Shown one piece after another: positions 53,746 to 63,184 of a stretch of 64,000 nt of DNA. Origin of the DNA: Medakamo hakoo (Eukaryota; Chlorophyta; Trebouxiophyceae; Coccomyxaceae). Position 1 is the stretch's first letter, and each line of letters begins with the position of its first letter. The stretch covers positions 739,001-803,000 of the forward strand of contig CP089457.1 in the NCBI GenBank assembly GCA_026636295.1, given 5' to 3'. Position numbers and translations under genes: made by a program. The notes beneath the pieces were generated by a model, which worked only from the letters and a program-made list of their open reading frames with translations, was not told the DNA's origin and searched no databases.

Positions 53746-54266
53746 TCAGCAGCTCTCAAAGCACGGCCCGCTGACGTACAGCCCGGCCGCCTGGCAGGAT
53801 TTGGACGCGCCGCGCAGGACGCCTTTGATGGCGGCGTCGTTGACGCCCGCCATGGCGGCCAGACTCAGGGTGGGCGCGTCGCACGCGCAGCCCGCCGACG
53901 CGAAAGAAGACAGGACGGCGCAGCACTCGGCGGACAGGGCGGCTGTGAAGGAGTCGCAGCCGGCGGTGGCGGCGGCGCCCGCGGTCGGGCCGGTCAGGAG
54001 GGTGGTGTGCGGGGCGCAGGGGCCGGACTGCAAGCCCATGGCCATGGACGGGCATTCTGTGTGGCGGTGACGGAGTGTGAGGACGGGGGGAGAGCGGAGT
54101 GTGAGGTTGGGGTGAGATCGGCAGGCAGGCCCCGAGGTGGGACGGATGGACTCGGTGGGAGCGCGCGCGCGCAAAACAACAACAACCACCACCAACGCCA
54201 CTCACCACCGCCCGCCGCGACGCCTACAGCCAGGACGGCGACGAGTACCAGACCGAGAGCACACAT
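53746..54266 (-). CDS. Small secreted cysteine-rich protein, LTP-like cysteine pattern
   Basis: Exons 54266-54206 and 54056-53746 (GTGAGT...CAG, phase 1) predict 123 residues. A signal peptide (MCALGLVLVAVLAVGVAAGG) is followed by a mature part of about 103 residues with ten cysteines. Their order, with an adjacent ECC pair followed by CAC and later single cysteines, resembles the eight-cysteine motif of plant non-specific lipid-transfer proteins (C, C, CC, CxC, C, C) with two extra cysteines. There is little other sequence similarity. A lipid-binding or structural extracellular role is possible but not shown. The start codon follows an AT-rich ATATATA stretch. Confidence 0.72.
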
Positions 54267-54636
54267 TATATATGGGCGGCGTGTGCGAACGCGTGCGTCG
54301 GTGTTTTTTTTTTTTTTGAGGGACGGGCTGGGCGGAAACCTTGGACTGTGGGCGTGCAGACGGCCGCCGCGCCACCTCTGGAGCCAAAATGAAAAAAAAA
54401 AAAACACCTCGCACGCCTTGTTTCTCCACGCCTCGTCTCTCCACGCCCGTGCCATCCTTTCCCCGTCCGCCACCCCACGCCCCGCTTCTCCCTCGTGTAA
54501 AAAAGAATCGGGTGTTTGCATTTGAAGTTTACAAAAGAATGCCTAACAAGAATCTCTGGCTGGGGCCATGCTCCTCTCCTTCTCCCTCCCCTCCCTCCAC
54601 TCTCTTCCATCCAGTCCACACCTCTCCGCCTCGCTC
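54267..54636. other. Gene-free stretch between the secreted-protein and ABC genes
   Basis: 370 bases, upstream of the secreted-protein gene and downstream of the ABC gene (both minus strand). It carries a T run at about 54303-54317, an A run near 54391-54402 and TGTAA on both strands (54496-54500 plus, 54529-54533 minus). Confidence 0.6.
54529..54533 (-). promoter_or_regulatory. TGTAA poly(A) signal of the ABC-protein gene
   Basis: On the minus strand TGTAA (in TGTAAAC) lies 104 bases after the stop at 54637-54639, in a locally AT-rich stretch. Confidence 0.5.
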
Positions 54637-55917
54637 TCACATCCGCATGACCGCGTTGCTCGCATTCTTGAGCGTGGACGTCATGCGGCCCGCCGCCCAC
54701 CCATTGCTCCACGTGGGCAGCGACGCACCGGCTTTGGACCTGTCGTTTCCACCGCCGTTGGCCGCTTCCCACGCGGCCGCTTCCTCGCGCAGCCAGGCCG
54801 TGACCAGTTCCAGCAGCCGGCCCGCCGCCAGTTCGGGCAGGTCGGACGCGGGCACGCACCGCGCCAGTTTGCCGCCCCGCCCCAGGAACGCGACGTGCGT
54901 GGGCCAGGCGTCCAGCCCGTCGAAGATGTGCGTCGCGTAAATGACGGTCGCTTTGCGCTCCCCCTCCGTCTCCTGGACCAAGAAGTTCATGAGGTCGGCC
55001 CGGCCCAGCACGTCCAGGTCCACCGTGATTTCGTCCAGGAGGAGGACGGAGAAGGGCCGGGCCAGGCCCGCGGCCAGCTGGACGCGGCGCCGCTGGCCGT
55101 CCGACACCCGGTGCAGGCGCCAGGCCGGGTCGATGTCGAGCGTGGCGAGCAGGGCCTCGACCCGGGCGGGCGGCGCCCCCGGGATGCGGCGCACTAGGTT
55201 GCCCGCGGCCACGTCGCCCGCCAGGGGGACGGCGCTGCCCGCAAACGCGACTTCGCGCTCCCAGTTGCCGCCCAGGTAGGCGAGCGCGCCCGAGGACGAC
55301 AGCGTCGTGTCGTGGAAGGGCGGCCGGCCGAGGACGGACACGGCGCCGGGGGGGACCAGGTGGTGGCCGCCCAGCACTTTGAGCAGGGACGTCTTGCCCG
55401 CGCCGTTGGCGCCCAGGAGCAGGCAGCGCGAGCCGGGCGGCAGGGAGAGGTGGAGGTCGGTGACGACGGGCGGGACGCCGGCGAGCGGGCGGCCGTCTGG
55501 TTTGTGTGTGTGTGTGTCGAGTGTGGGGAGGGGGAGGGGGTGGGAGGGGCGGCCACGTCGGTGCGGGGGAGCCGCGCGCGCAGCCCGGCACACACCAAAC
55601 GAACTGGGCCACGCACCGATGTCCGGGTACGTAAACGTCAGGCCTTTCACTTCCACAGCGGGCCGACCAGGCGCCATCGACACGGGGGGTTGCGCGGCTG
55701 CAGGAACCGTGCCGGCGTCGGCCGCCGGCTGCGAGCGGGGCGGGCCATTGCCGCTCGCGCCGCCGCTGCCGCCGCCGGACGTTGCGCTCCCGCCGCCGCC
55801 GCCGCCCCGGCCCAGCCGGGCCGCGGGGCCTGAGCTGCTGACGGGCAGCTCGGCTGCCTGCCCTCTGGCGCGCATGGCAGCCAGGGAGATGGGCTTCGCG
55901 TTCGGGTCGACGGGCAT
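54637..55917 (-). CDS. Soluble ABC ATPase, CAF16/ABCI19-21 type
   Basis: Exons 55917-55617 and 55496-54637 give 386 residues with one nucleotide-binding domain and no membrane helix. Motifs: Walker A GANGAGKTSLLKVLGG (about 129), signature VSDGQRRRVQLAAGL, Walker B VLLLDEITVDLDVLGRADL and the switch His in YATHIFDGLD. This set, with DEITVDLD and THIFDGLD, is typical of yeast CAF16 and plant ABCI19-21. CAF16 associates with the CCR4-NOT complex; plant members are cytosolic and respond to light and cytokinin. The signature lacks the usual SGG (it is VSDGQ), which is normal for this group. Residues 20-85 are low-complexity. The intron splits the strand right after FTYPDI. Confidence 0.88.
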   Translation of the reverse strand: MPVDPNAKPISLAAMRARGQAAELPVSSSGPAARLGRGGGGGGSATSGGGSGGASGNGPPRSQPAADAGTVPAAAQPPVSMAPGRPAVEVKGLTFTYPDIGAWPSSFGVCRAARAAPPHRRGRPSHPLPLPTLDTHTHKPDGRPLAGVPPVVTDLHLSLPPGSRCLLLGANGAGKTSLLKVLGGHHLVPPGAVSVLGRPPFHDTTLSSSGALAYLGGNWEREVAFAGSAVPLAGDVAAGNLVRRIPGAPPARVEALLATLDIDPAWRLHRVSDGQRRRVQLAAGLARPFSVLLLDEITVDLDVLGRADLMNFLVQETEGERKATVIYATHIFDGLDAWPTHVAFLGRGGKLARCVPASDLPELAAGRLLELVTAWLREEAAAWEAANGGGNDRSKAGASLPTWSNGWAAGRMTSTLKNASNAVMRM

Positions 55918-56490
55918 GGTCTGTGGCCTTTGACTCGTCGGCCCACACGCGCACTCGTCGCGCTTTTTTTTTTTGCTTGTGGGAGAGTGTAGGAGAGGCT
56001 TCGCTCTTTGTGGGAGAGGCTTGGCTCTCTCCTCACTTCCGCATCTCCGTCTCTACGACACACCGACCAACCCACTCTTTTCCACACTCCTCCGCTCCCA
56101 CCGCCTCCCTGCCTCCCAGGTGCGTAACACCGCAAGCGATGCAGCCCCCATCAGCGGGCGGTGTGGGGCGAATGGAGGCCCGCGAGAGCCAAGGGGTTTG
56201 GTGAAGGCGTCGAGAAGGCGCATGCACAAAGCGCCCCGCGCGCGTGTCGCTTGCGGAGCCGCGTGCGTCCAAGCTGTCGCGCGCCCGGGCTCCTTTTCTT
56301 CTGCAAAGGGTCTAGTCAGACGTGATCTCGGCCCTGCGTGACAAATCGCTGGAGCGGGCCGGCCCAGGCAGCCGCGGTTTGCCTTTTTGTGAACGCAGGC
56401 CGGAGGGCCGCGTCGCAGTCGGCGCCCCCAAACCTCACCCGCCCCGCGCCGGCGGCCTGACGCGTCCCCACTCCTCGCCCTCCACAGACA
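55918..56490. promoter_or_regulatory. Divergent region between the ABC gene and a secreted-protein gene
   Basis: 573 bases between divergent starts. A T run lies at about 55963-55972, followed by an imperfect direct repeat with a 21-base period (AGGAGAGGCTTCGCTCT at 55991 and GGGAGAGGCTTGGCTCT at 56012). The rest is GC-rich and featureless to me. Confidence 0.5.
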
Positions 56491-57412
56491 ATGCGCGTCT
56501 CTATCGTTTGCATCCTCCTGGCGTGTGTGGCTGTCGCACAGGGCCGGCCAGGTGAGGGTGGGACGAGGATTTCATGGGAGGAAGTGTCGGAGAGACATGC
56601 GGCGAGGCGAGCCTAGTAGGATGGTAGGGAGGAGATAGGGCCCTTGCTCCCGTCTGATCTCCTCTCCCCACCTCTCCCACCTCTCCGCACACAATTGTGC
56701 GGAGAGTGGTGTCCTCCCTCCCCCGTCCCCCTCGCCTTTTCCATCCCCCTGTGTACTCATGTCCGCCCCGTCCCACCCCACCCCACCCCTCACAGTCAAA
56801 GACGCCGCCCCCTCCCCGCTCGCCCCCGGCTTTTACGCCGCGACTGACGCGTGCCCGGCCACCTGCGCGGCCGCGGGGCGCAAAGCCGCCACTTTCCACC
56901 CCTTCCGCAACGCGGGCCGCGTCGCCGGCGCGCCGCCCGCCCGCCCGGCGTCCGCCTGCTCCGCCCGCCGGGCCGACGGCACCCGTGCCGCTGGGTGGCA
57001 GGCGGAGGGCGGGCCAAACGTCTGCAACATCGTCGACGGCGCTGCGGTTCAAGCCTCTTCGGACTACGCGTGCCTGTGCCTGGCCGAGGGCGAGGTCCAG
57101 GGCCTGGAGCGCGCGCGCGGCGGCGGGTGCGCGTCCGCGTGCGCGTCCTCCATCACGGGCGCGCCCGGGCGGCCCATCGCCGTGGGCGGCGGCGCCGACC
57201 ACGCGTGCCTGGCCCTGTCGGAACAGGGGCTGGACAACCGCTTCGGCACCGAGGTCGCGGGCGGCGCGTGCCTGACCGCGCGCGGCGACGTCGCCCTGGC
57301 GTCCGACGCGTACTCGTGCGTGTGCGCCTTCGCGGAGGGCGCGCGCCCGCTGCCGCCTGTCGTCCCCCAGCCGACGGTGGAGACGCAGAGCGTCGAGGCC
57401 GGCTCGCCCTGA
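56491..57412 (+). CDS. Secreted protein with two copies of an unrecognised cysteine domain
   Basis: Exons 56491-56551 and 56796-57412 (244-base intron, phase 1) give 225 residues. A clear signal peptide (MRVSIVCILLACVAVAQG) precedes two tandem units of about 75 residues. Each begins C-x3-C (CPATC; CASAC), has a middle Cys and a Gly-rich stretch, and ends in a Tyr-x-C-x-C motif (DYACLC; AYSCVC). Ten or so cysteines per mature chain suggest a disulfide-rich extracellular fold. I do not recognise a named domain. There is no membrane anchor; the tail is Pro/Glu-rich. A wall, mating or adhesion role is only a guess. Confidence 0.72.
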
Positions 57413-58118
57413 AAGACAAGACGAGAAAAAACAACAACCCTTCCCTGCGTCTCGCGCGCGTGCGCGCGCGCGGGGGCCGCCCTGTTTCACCAGGCTCCGC
57501 CCACTGCGATTGAGGTGGGCGGGCGCCTGGCGGGTCGGCCGCCCGTGCGCGTGTGCGTTCCTTGACTGTGTCCCGTTTTTAATTAAAACGCGCCCCCCCC
57601 CTTTTCCCCGTTGCTGCTGCTGGGCTTTCCCCCTCCTTTTGTGCTGCGGCCCGCGTGCGTCGTGTCCCCTCGCCCTCTTTTTCCTTGCTTCAAACGACGT
57701 CGGGCTGCCTGGTCCGGGCTCCCCGTTTGTTCTCACGCCGGGAGCATACGGGGTCGTCCGGTCCGGGGTGGTGCCGGCGTTGGCTTTGACGAGGGAGAGA
57801 GGTGTGGTGGAGTCGCGCGCGCGCGCGAGGCCCTCCCTCAAAATGATCCTCGAGTTCAGTTTTGGGTTCCTGTATTACGCCGGCTCTTCCAGAGGCTGTC
57901 TCTAGGGCGTGCGCGCAGTATTGGCGCGGACGCCCTGGCCCACGGTGTCTGTAAAAAAACAACCAATGAAACGTATGTCCCGTCGGGAGAAAAAAAATGG
58001 ATGGGAGAGATCGAGCGGTGGGTCGACACACTCACACTCTCCCGCACTCGCATTTTTCCGTCTTCCACCCCTCACGAAAAAAACGGCGCCGCAAGGCCGT
58101 GTCAGCGCCACTTTTCCC
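57413..58118. other. Gene-free stretch upstream of the small membrane-protein gene
   Basis: 706 bases. It includes an AT-only palindrome TTTTAATTAAAA (57577-57588), conspicuous in this GC-rich DNA, a TGTAA at 57950-57954 and a CCAAT at about 57962. Open frames here look like shadows; a missed 5' exon of the next gene cannot be excluded. Confidence 0.5.
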
Positions 58119-58697
58119 ATGCGACACGCCTCAGGCTCAGCGAACGTACGTAAGCCTCACGCAGCAGCGTGTCGAATCGCCGACCGTCGCCACCCACGCC
58201 CGGCGCAACGAGGCATGCGCTGCCGACCACCCCACCCGGCCGTTCATGCGAGCGCATCCTTTCCGTCCACGCTCCGCACGCTCCTGGCCGGTCCACACGA
58301 CCCGGCCCGCCTCACCCCAGCGGGCAAAGCGTCTGCTCTCACAGCCGCTTACATCCTCACCGCCGGCCTGGCCGCCGCGGTCGCGCCGCTTCCAACCTTC
58401 CGCCTGCTCTTCCGACCGCCCGCCCCGCTCCCACCCACAACCTGGTTGCGGCTGGTTGGCTGCCTGGCCGCTGCGTTCGGTGTTTACTATGCGGGTGCCG
58501 CACTAGGAGAGACGAGTGGCTTGGGCGCCGGCAGTGGCTTCTACGCCGCGACCGCTGCAGGTCGGCTGATCTTGGCGGCCGCCCTGGCGGCTTTGGCCTG
58601 GTCGGCGCGGGCGACCGGGCTGGGCACAGGCCTGGCCGTCTTTGCGGCACTCAACGGGGCGGGGGGCGCGTCCATGGCCCTCGCACTCGGGAGGTAG
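58119..58697 (+). CDS. Small multi-pass membrane protein, unknown
   Basis: The frame gives 192 residues from the ATG at 58119 (open further upstream to 57909). The first 75 residues are Arg/His/Pro/Ala-rich and could be an organelle presequence. Four hydrophobic segments follow: AAYILTAGLAAAVAPLP, TTWLRLVGCLAAAFGVYYAG, FYAATAAGRLILAAALAALA and GLAVFAALNGAGGASMALAL. The pattern WLRLxG-x(8)-YYxGAAL with a later GR-x-LAA resembles small uncharacterised membrane proteins of algae and bacteria that I cannot name. The stop overlaps a possible GTAGGT donor, so a further 3' exon is conceivable. It is convergent with PRP28, 85 bases apart. Confidence 0.6.
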   Translation: MRHASGSANVRKPHAAACRIADRRHPRPAQRGMRCRPPHPAVHASASFPSTLRTLLAGPHDPARLTPAGKASALTAAYILTAGLAAAVAPLPTFRLLFRPPAPLPPTTWLRLVGCLAAAFGVYYAGAALGETSGLGAGSGFYAATAAGRLILAAALAALAWSARATGLGTGLAVFAALNGAGGASMALALGR

Positions 58698-58782
58698 GTG
58701 GTGCAAGACCAAACACAACGGGCGCAGAGACGTGTCACCTTTCCAGCACAGGATTCTCTCTTCTTCGTGTCACACCCTTTCA

Positions 58783-61338
58783 TCAGTACAAGATCTCTTC
58801 GTGGCCGCCGCCCCGCCCCCGCCCGCCACCCCGCCCGCCCCCGCCTCCTCCATCCCGCCCGCCACCGCGGCCGCCGCCGCGCTTCGTCCGGCTGGCTTCG
58901 TGCGCCGCCAACGCCGGCGGCACCGGCGCGCCAGAGTCTTCCAGCAGCTTCCGCAGGTCGTAAAACACGTCGGCGTCCCGCGCCGTCAGGAAAGTGACGG
59001 CCTCGCCCTTGCGCCCCGCGCGGCCCGTCCGCCCGATGCGGTGCGTGTACGCGTCCACCGTGCCGGACATGTCGTAATTGACGACGAGCGTGACGCCACG
59101 CACGTCCAGGCCACGGCCGGCGACGTCTGTTGCGACCAGGACGGGCAGCGACCCGTCGCGGAAGGCGGCCAGGCCGGCCTCGCGCGCGTCCTGCGACCGG
59201 CCGCCGTGCAGGGTGGCGGTCTTGATGCCGGCGCGGGACAGGGCGCCCGCGACGGCGTCCGACGCGGCCCGGGTGTTGACAAAGACGATGACGCGCGGCG
59301 TGTTGTCCGTGACGCCGGCAGCAGCATTGGCGGCGGCGGACCGGGCGGACGAGCCCAGGGCGCGTGACACTTCGGCCAGGAGCGCGGCCGGTTTGGCGTC
59401 GTCGGCCATCATGAGCACGCGCTGGGTGACGTTGTCCGTCGCGCGCCCCGCCGCGCCCACCGTGACGACGACGGGGCGCCTGAGGTACGACCGGGCTAGG
59501 CGTTCGACGGCGGGGGGCATGGTCGCGGAGAACATGTAGGTCGTGCGGAACAGGGGGCGCGGGCGCGCGCCGGCAGAGGCTGCCGCCGCCGCGGCGGCCG
59601 CCGCGCGCGCCGCCTCTTCTTCATCCTCGTCCTCCGGCTTGAGGTTGGACACGGGCATGGCGCCCAGAATCCGGTTCAGCGCGGGCTCAAAGCCCAGGTC
59701 GACCATGCGGTCGGCCTCGTCCAACACCACGTACGCACACTGGTTGAGGACGGCGAACGCGCGGTCCAAGCAGTCGACCAGGCGGCCGGGCGTCGCGACG
59801 ACGACCTCGCACCCCCGCCGCAGCGCAAAGCCCTGGTCTTCGATGGACGCGCCGCCGACGACGGATACGAACCGGTACGGCGTGAACTTGGCCAGCTTGA
59901 CGGCTTCGCCCTCGATCTGTTGGGCGAGTTCGCGCGTGGGCGCCAGCACGACCGCGTACGGCCCGTCGGACGCGACGGCCTCGCAGTCCATCGGCGGCTG
60001 GGCCTCCAGGTACGACAGCATCGGCACGATGAACGCGGCCGTCTTGCCCGACCCCGTCTCGGCCAGGCCAATGACATCCCGCTGCAGCAGGCCCAGGGGA
60101 ATGGCGGCGGCCTGGATGGGGGAGGGCTTGGCGTAGCCCGCGGCGTCGATGCCGCGCCGGATGGACGGCGACAGGCCCGCCGCTTCATCCCACGACCGCA
60201 GGGGGCGCCCGGCCCCGCCCGCCCCACCGCCGATGGGTCCTTTGTACGAAATGGCGTGGTCTTCCAAGAAGATGCGCCAGTCCCGCTCCGTCATGGCGTC
60301 GCGGGGTTTGGTGGACCAGTGGTCGGACGGGCGGGGCGCGCGCGGCGCGTCGGGCGCGGACGGGCCGCCGCCGCCGGCCCTCGCCCGCCTGTCCAGCAGG
60401 TCGTCCCGGCCCACCCCACCCCGCCCCCCGCGCCCAAACAGGATGGGCACGGCCGGGATGACAGCCTTGTCGGCCGCGACGGACGTGTCGTCCGACGCGT
60501 CCCACTCGAACTGGAAGCGCGCGCCCGGGCCCTGGCCGGGGCGGCCGGCCGCGGACTTTTTCTTCTTGTCGCCGGCGTCGGCGGGCGTTGACGAGGGGGC
60601 CGCGGCCGGGACCAGGACGGGGGCGCGGTCAGAGGCGGGCGCGGCGGCGGCCGTCGTTGCGGCCGCGGCCAGGACGGCCGCGGGGACGGGCGGGCGGGTG
60701 GGTGCGGCCGCGCCGCCGACCGCTTCCGCCCGCCGGGCCAGCGCCGCCGCTTCGCGCTGGGCTTTGGTCAAGAAGACTGGTTTAGCTGCTGCAGGCGCGG
60801 CACCCGCGGCGACGGACCGGGCGACCGGGTCGTCCAGCGGCAGGGGCTGGGGGCGTGTTGGTGGTGGGGGATGTGATGTGTGAGCCCTGGGAGTGGTGGG
60901 GTGCGAGGCGCGAGCCGGTGTGTGCGCTGGCTGCGCGCTCCTCCGTCCCACAGACACCCGCGCCACACTTACCCCCGCCGCGCCGACCAGGTTTGCAGCA
61001 CCATGCCTCCCCGCCGCTGTGCCGAACCGCTCGGCGGCCGAGGGGCCGGTCGGCCGGGATCGCCGGTCATCGTCACGGTCGCGCCGGCGGTCGTCGCCGC
61101 CCCCTCGGTACTCACGGCGGTCGTCGCGGTAGGAACCGCCGCCGCCGCCGCCACGAGGCGGCTCACCTCTCCATCCACCGCTGCCGCCGCGGGGTGGGGA
61201 CCGGGACCGCGGGCGGGAGCGGCCGTAGTTGTCGCGGGAGCGCCAGGCATCGCGCCCGTCGCGGTCGCGGTCGTCGTAGCGCCGGGGCGGCGACCGGGAC
61301 CGGGACCGGGACCGGGGGCGGGTGTAGCCGCGGTCCAT
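58783..61338 (-). CDS. PRP28: DEAD-box splicing helicase PRP28/DDX23
   Basis: Exons 61338-60973 and 60846-58783 (GTAAGT...CAG, phase 0) give 809 residues. The N-terminus is an RS/RD-rich domain like that of DDX23. The PRP28-specific WRIFLEDHAISYKG and RSWDEAAGLSPSIRRGI precede the helicase core: KPSPIQAAAIPLGL (Q motif), AETGSGKTAAF (about 390), APTRELAQQIE, VVLDEADRMVDLGF (499), MFSATMP, ATDVAGRGLDVRG and HRIGRTGRAGRKG. PRP28 swaps U1 for U6 at the 5' splice site during spliceosome activation. An Ala-rich insert sits after the DEAD motif. The C-terminus is a Gly/Arg-rich tail. With PRP16 this is the second spliceosomal ATPase in the window. Confidence 0.94.
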   Translation of the reverse strand: MDRGYTRPRSRSRSRSPPRRYDDRDRDGRDAWRSRDNYGRSRPRSRSPPRGGSGGWRGEPPRGGGGGGSYRDDRREYRGGGDDRRRDRDDDRRSRPTGPSAAERFGTAAGRHGAANLVGAAGVSVARVSVGRRSAQPAHTPARASHPTTPRAHTSHPPPPTRPQPLPLDDPVARSVAAGAAPAAAKPVFLTKAQREAAALARRAEAVGGAAAPTRPPVPAAVLAAAATTAAAAPASDRAPVLVPAAAPSSTPADAGDKKKKSAAGRPGQGPGARFQFEWDASDDTSVAADKAVIPAVPILFGRGGRGGVGRDDLLDRRARAGGGGPSAPDAPRAPRPSDHWSTKPRDAMTERDWRIFLEDHAISYKGPIGGGAGGAGRPLRSWDEAAGLSPSIRRGIDAAGYAKPSPIQAAAIPLGLLQRDVIGLAETGSGKTAAFIVPMLSYLEAQPPMDCEAVASDGPYAVVLAPTRELAQQIEGEAVKLAKFTPYRFVSVVGGASIEDQGFALRRGCEVVVATPGRLVDCLDRAFAVLNQCAYVVLDEADRMVDLGFEPALNRILGAMPVSNLKPEDEDEEEAARAAAAAAAAASAGARPRPLFRTTYMFSATMPPAVERLARSYLRRPVVVTVGAAGRATDNVTQRVLMMADDAKPAALLAEVSRALGSSARSAAANAAAGVTDNTPRVIVFVNTRAASDAVAGALSRAGIKTATLHGGRSQDAREAGLAAFRDGSLPVLVATDVAGRGLDVRGVTLVVNYDMSGTVDAYTHRIGRTGRAGRKGEAVTFLTARDADVFYDLRKLLEDSGAPVPPALAAHEASRTKRGGGRGGGRDGGGGGGRGGGRGRGGGHEEILY

Positions 61339-61471
61339 TGTGCACAGGCGATGTGATGTGTGGCGCGCGGCCGGTCCGGCCGTGTGCCTGGGCCCTGCCC
61401 CCCAAATGAAAAAGTGGAGCGGGCATGCGTCTTTCCTTTCACTGTTCTTTTTTTTCCGCCTCAAAAAAGCT
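61339..61471. promoter_or_regulatory. Shared divergent promoter region (PRP28 / M50 peptidase)
   Basis: 133 bases between divergent starts, with a T run at about 61447-61455. No TATA box stands out. Confidence 0.45.
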
Positions 61472-63062
61472 ATGAACGGCGACGTAACCCGCCAGGGCAA
61501 TGTCGCGCCCGGTGGCGTGGCCCGGGGCAAGACCTGGATGGAAGCCTGCACCGTGCCGTGCGGGCGCATCGCGGGCATCCCCGTCCGCCTTCACCGTGCG
61601 TTTTTTTTGTTTGGTCGCGGCTTCTCGACGGCGGCCGGAGGCCACGGGGGAGCGTGCACGGTCTTTCCTGCACCACGGGTGGGTGGAGGGCAGGCGTGTG
61701 CACACTTACGCCCCCCCAAAACGAGCATTCGTGGGCGGGAGATGGCCGCGGCGCCCGTGCACTGCGCCGCGACCGCTGACACCTTCCCTCGCGCGCGCGC
61801 CCGCGCCACCCCCTCTCGCCTCTCTGTCCACCATCCCCTCCATGGGGACCGGGGGGCCGGTCACGCGGCCGCCCACAGACCCGCCACGCCGGCCACGCCC
61901 TCACGCTCAAACGTCAGCCCCCCGCCCGAAAAGAAGAGAGAGAGAGAGAGAGAGAAAAAACGCTCACGCGCACCCTTTCCCTCTCCCCCCCCCCCACCCC
62001 CACCCCACCCTACCCCACCCCACCCCAGTCCTGCTGCTCGCGGCCGTCGCGCTCGCGCTCGTCGCCCAGATCGGGCGGCCGTGGCAGTACTACATCTGGG
62101 CCCTCATCTCCTTCGGCCTGGTCCTGCCGGTGACCGTGCTCATCCACGAGCTGGGCCACGCGTCGGCGGCCAAGTGCGCGGGCACGCCAGCGCACTCCAT
62201 CCTGCTGTGGCCGCTCGGCGGCCTGGCCTTCCTCGGCCGCACGTCCAGCCCCGGCCGCGACTTGGGCGTCGCCCTCGCCGGCCCGCTCACCCACATCCCC
62301 CAACTGTGCGCCTGGCTCATCATCCAGCTCTTCTCCTTCAAGGCGGCCAAGGGCCGGTGGGCGGTGTACGGCTACCTGTGGCCGCCGCAGGACAACACGT
62401 GGCTGTCCATCACGACCTTTGGCGTCCAGATCAACGTCTCCCTGTTCGCCTTCAACCTCCTGCTGCCGGCGTACCCGCTGGACGGCGGCCGGGTGCTGGC
62501 GGACCTATTCCTGCTGTGCAGGGTGCCCACCCGCGTGGCCGCGTCCATCGTGGTCGCGCTGGGGCTCGGCATTGGCGGCGGCGTCATCGCGTACGGCCTG
62601 AAGATGAAGTCCATCCTGACCCTGGCCGTGGGCGTCTACTGCGTCCTGTCCAATTTCGAGCTGCTGGCCGCGCTGGTGTCGGGCAAGGTGGCGTCGCACC
62701 CGCTGTTCGATTACCAGCCGTCGTCGTCGTCGGCTGCCGGCGGCGGCGGCGGCGGCGGCGGCTTTGGCGGCGGCGCCGGCCCCACGCCCGGCTGGATGCA
62801 CTGGGGCGGCGGCCGCGTCGGCGGCGGCGACTCCACGCCAGGAGTGAGCATGGTCACCCAGCCGCCGCCACCGCCGCCGCCCGCCTGGAACGGGCTGGGC
62901 GGCGGTGGAGGCGGAGGTGGGGGTGGGGGTGGGGGTGCGCCGACGCGCCCGGCTGCCGCCGCACCGCCGCCGCCGGCAGCACCACAGCAGCAGCAGCAAC
63001 AGCCGCCGCAGCAGCCCAACTCGGCCATGCTGGGCGGGTACGAGCCGTCCGCGCCCGTGTGA
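61472..63062 (+). CDS. M50 family (site-2 protease-like) membrane metallopeptidase
   Basis: Exons 61472-61595 and 62029-63062 (GTGCGT...CAG, phase 1) give 385 residues. The start of exon 1 ends GRIAGIPVRLH, the usual N-terminal strand of the family, which supports this exon. Zinc motifs are intact: HELGH in VLIHELGHASAAK (about residue 81) and the Asp ligand in NLLLPAYPLDGGR (about 192). Five or six membrane helices surround them. Such enzymes cut substrates inside or next to the membrane. Bacterial-type M50B members occur in chloroplasts and Golgi; targeting is not clear here. After residue 245 there is a long Gly-, Pro- and Gln-rich tail ending GGYEPSAPV, not part of the peptidase. Confidence 0.87.
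61596..62028 (+). other. Long intron of the M50 peptidase gene
   Basis: 433 bases with a GTGCGT donor and a C-rich tract before the CAG acceptor. It holds a GA run near 61939-61957. I see nothing else. Confidence 0.65.
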
Positions 63063-63095
63063 GTGGAGAGTTTTTTTTAGCGTAAAAAGGCGTGA

Positions 63096-63142
63096 GTGTG
63101 TGTGTGTGTGCACGTGTGCGTGTGCGTGTGTGTTGTGTGTGC
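63096..63142 (+). repeat. TG-rich microsatellite
   Basis: TG/CG-TG run after the M50 peptidase stop, in the convergent gap before the last gene. Confidence 0.75.
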
Positions 63143-63184
63143 AAGGCGTTTTTTCTTTTCTTCCAACAACTCGTCTCCATGCCT

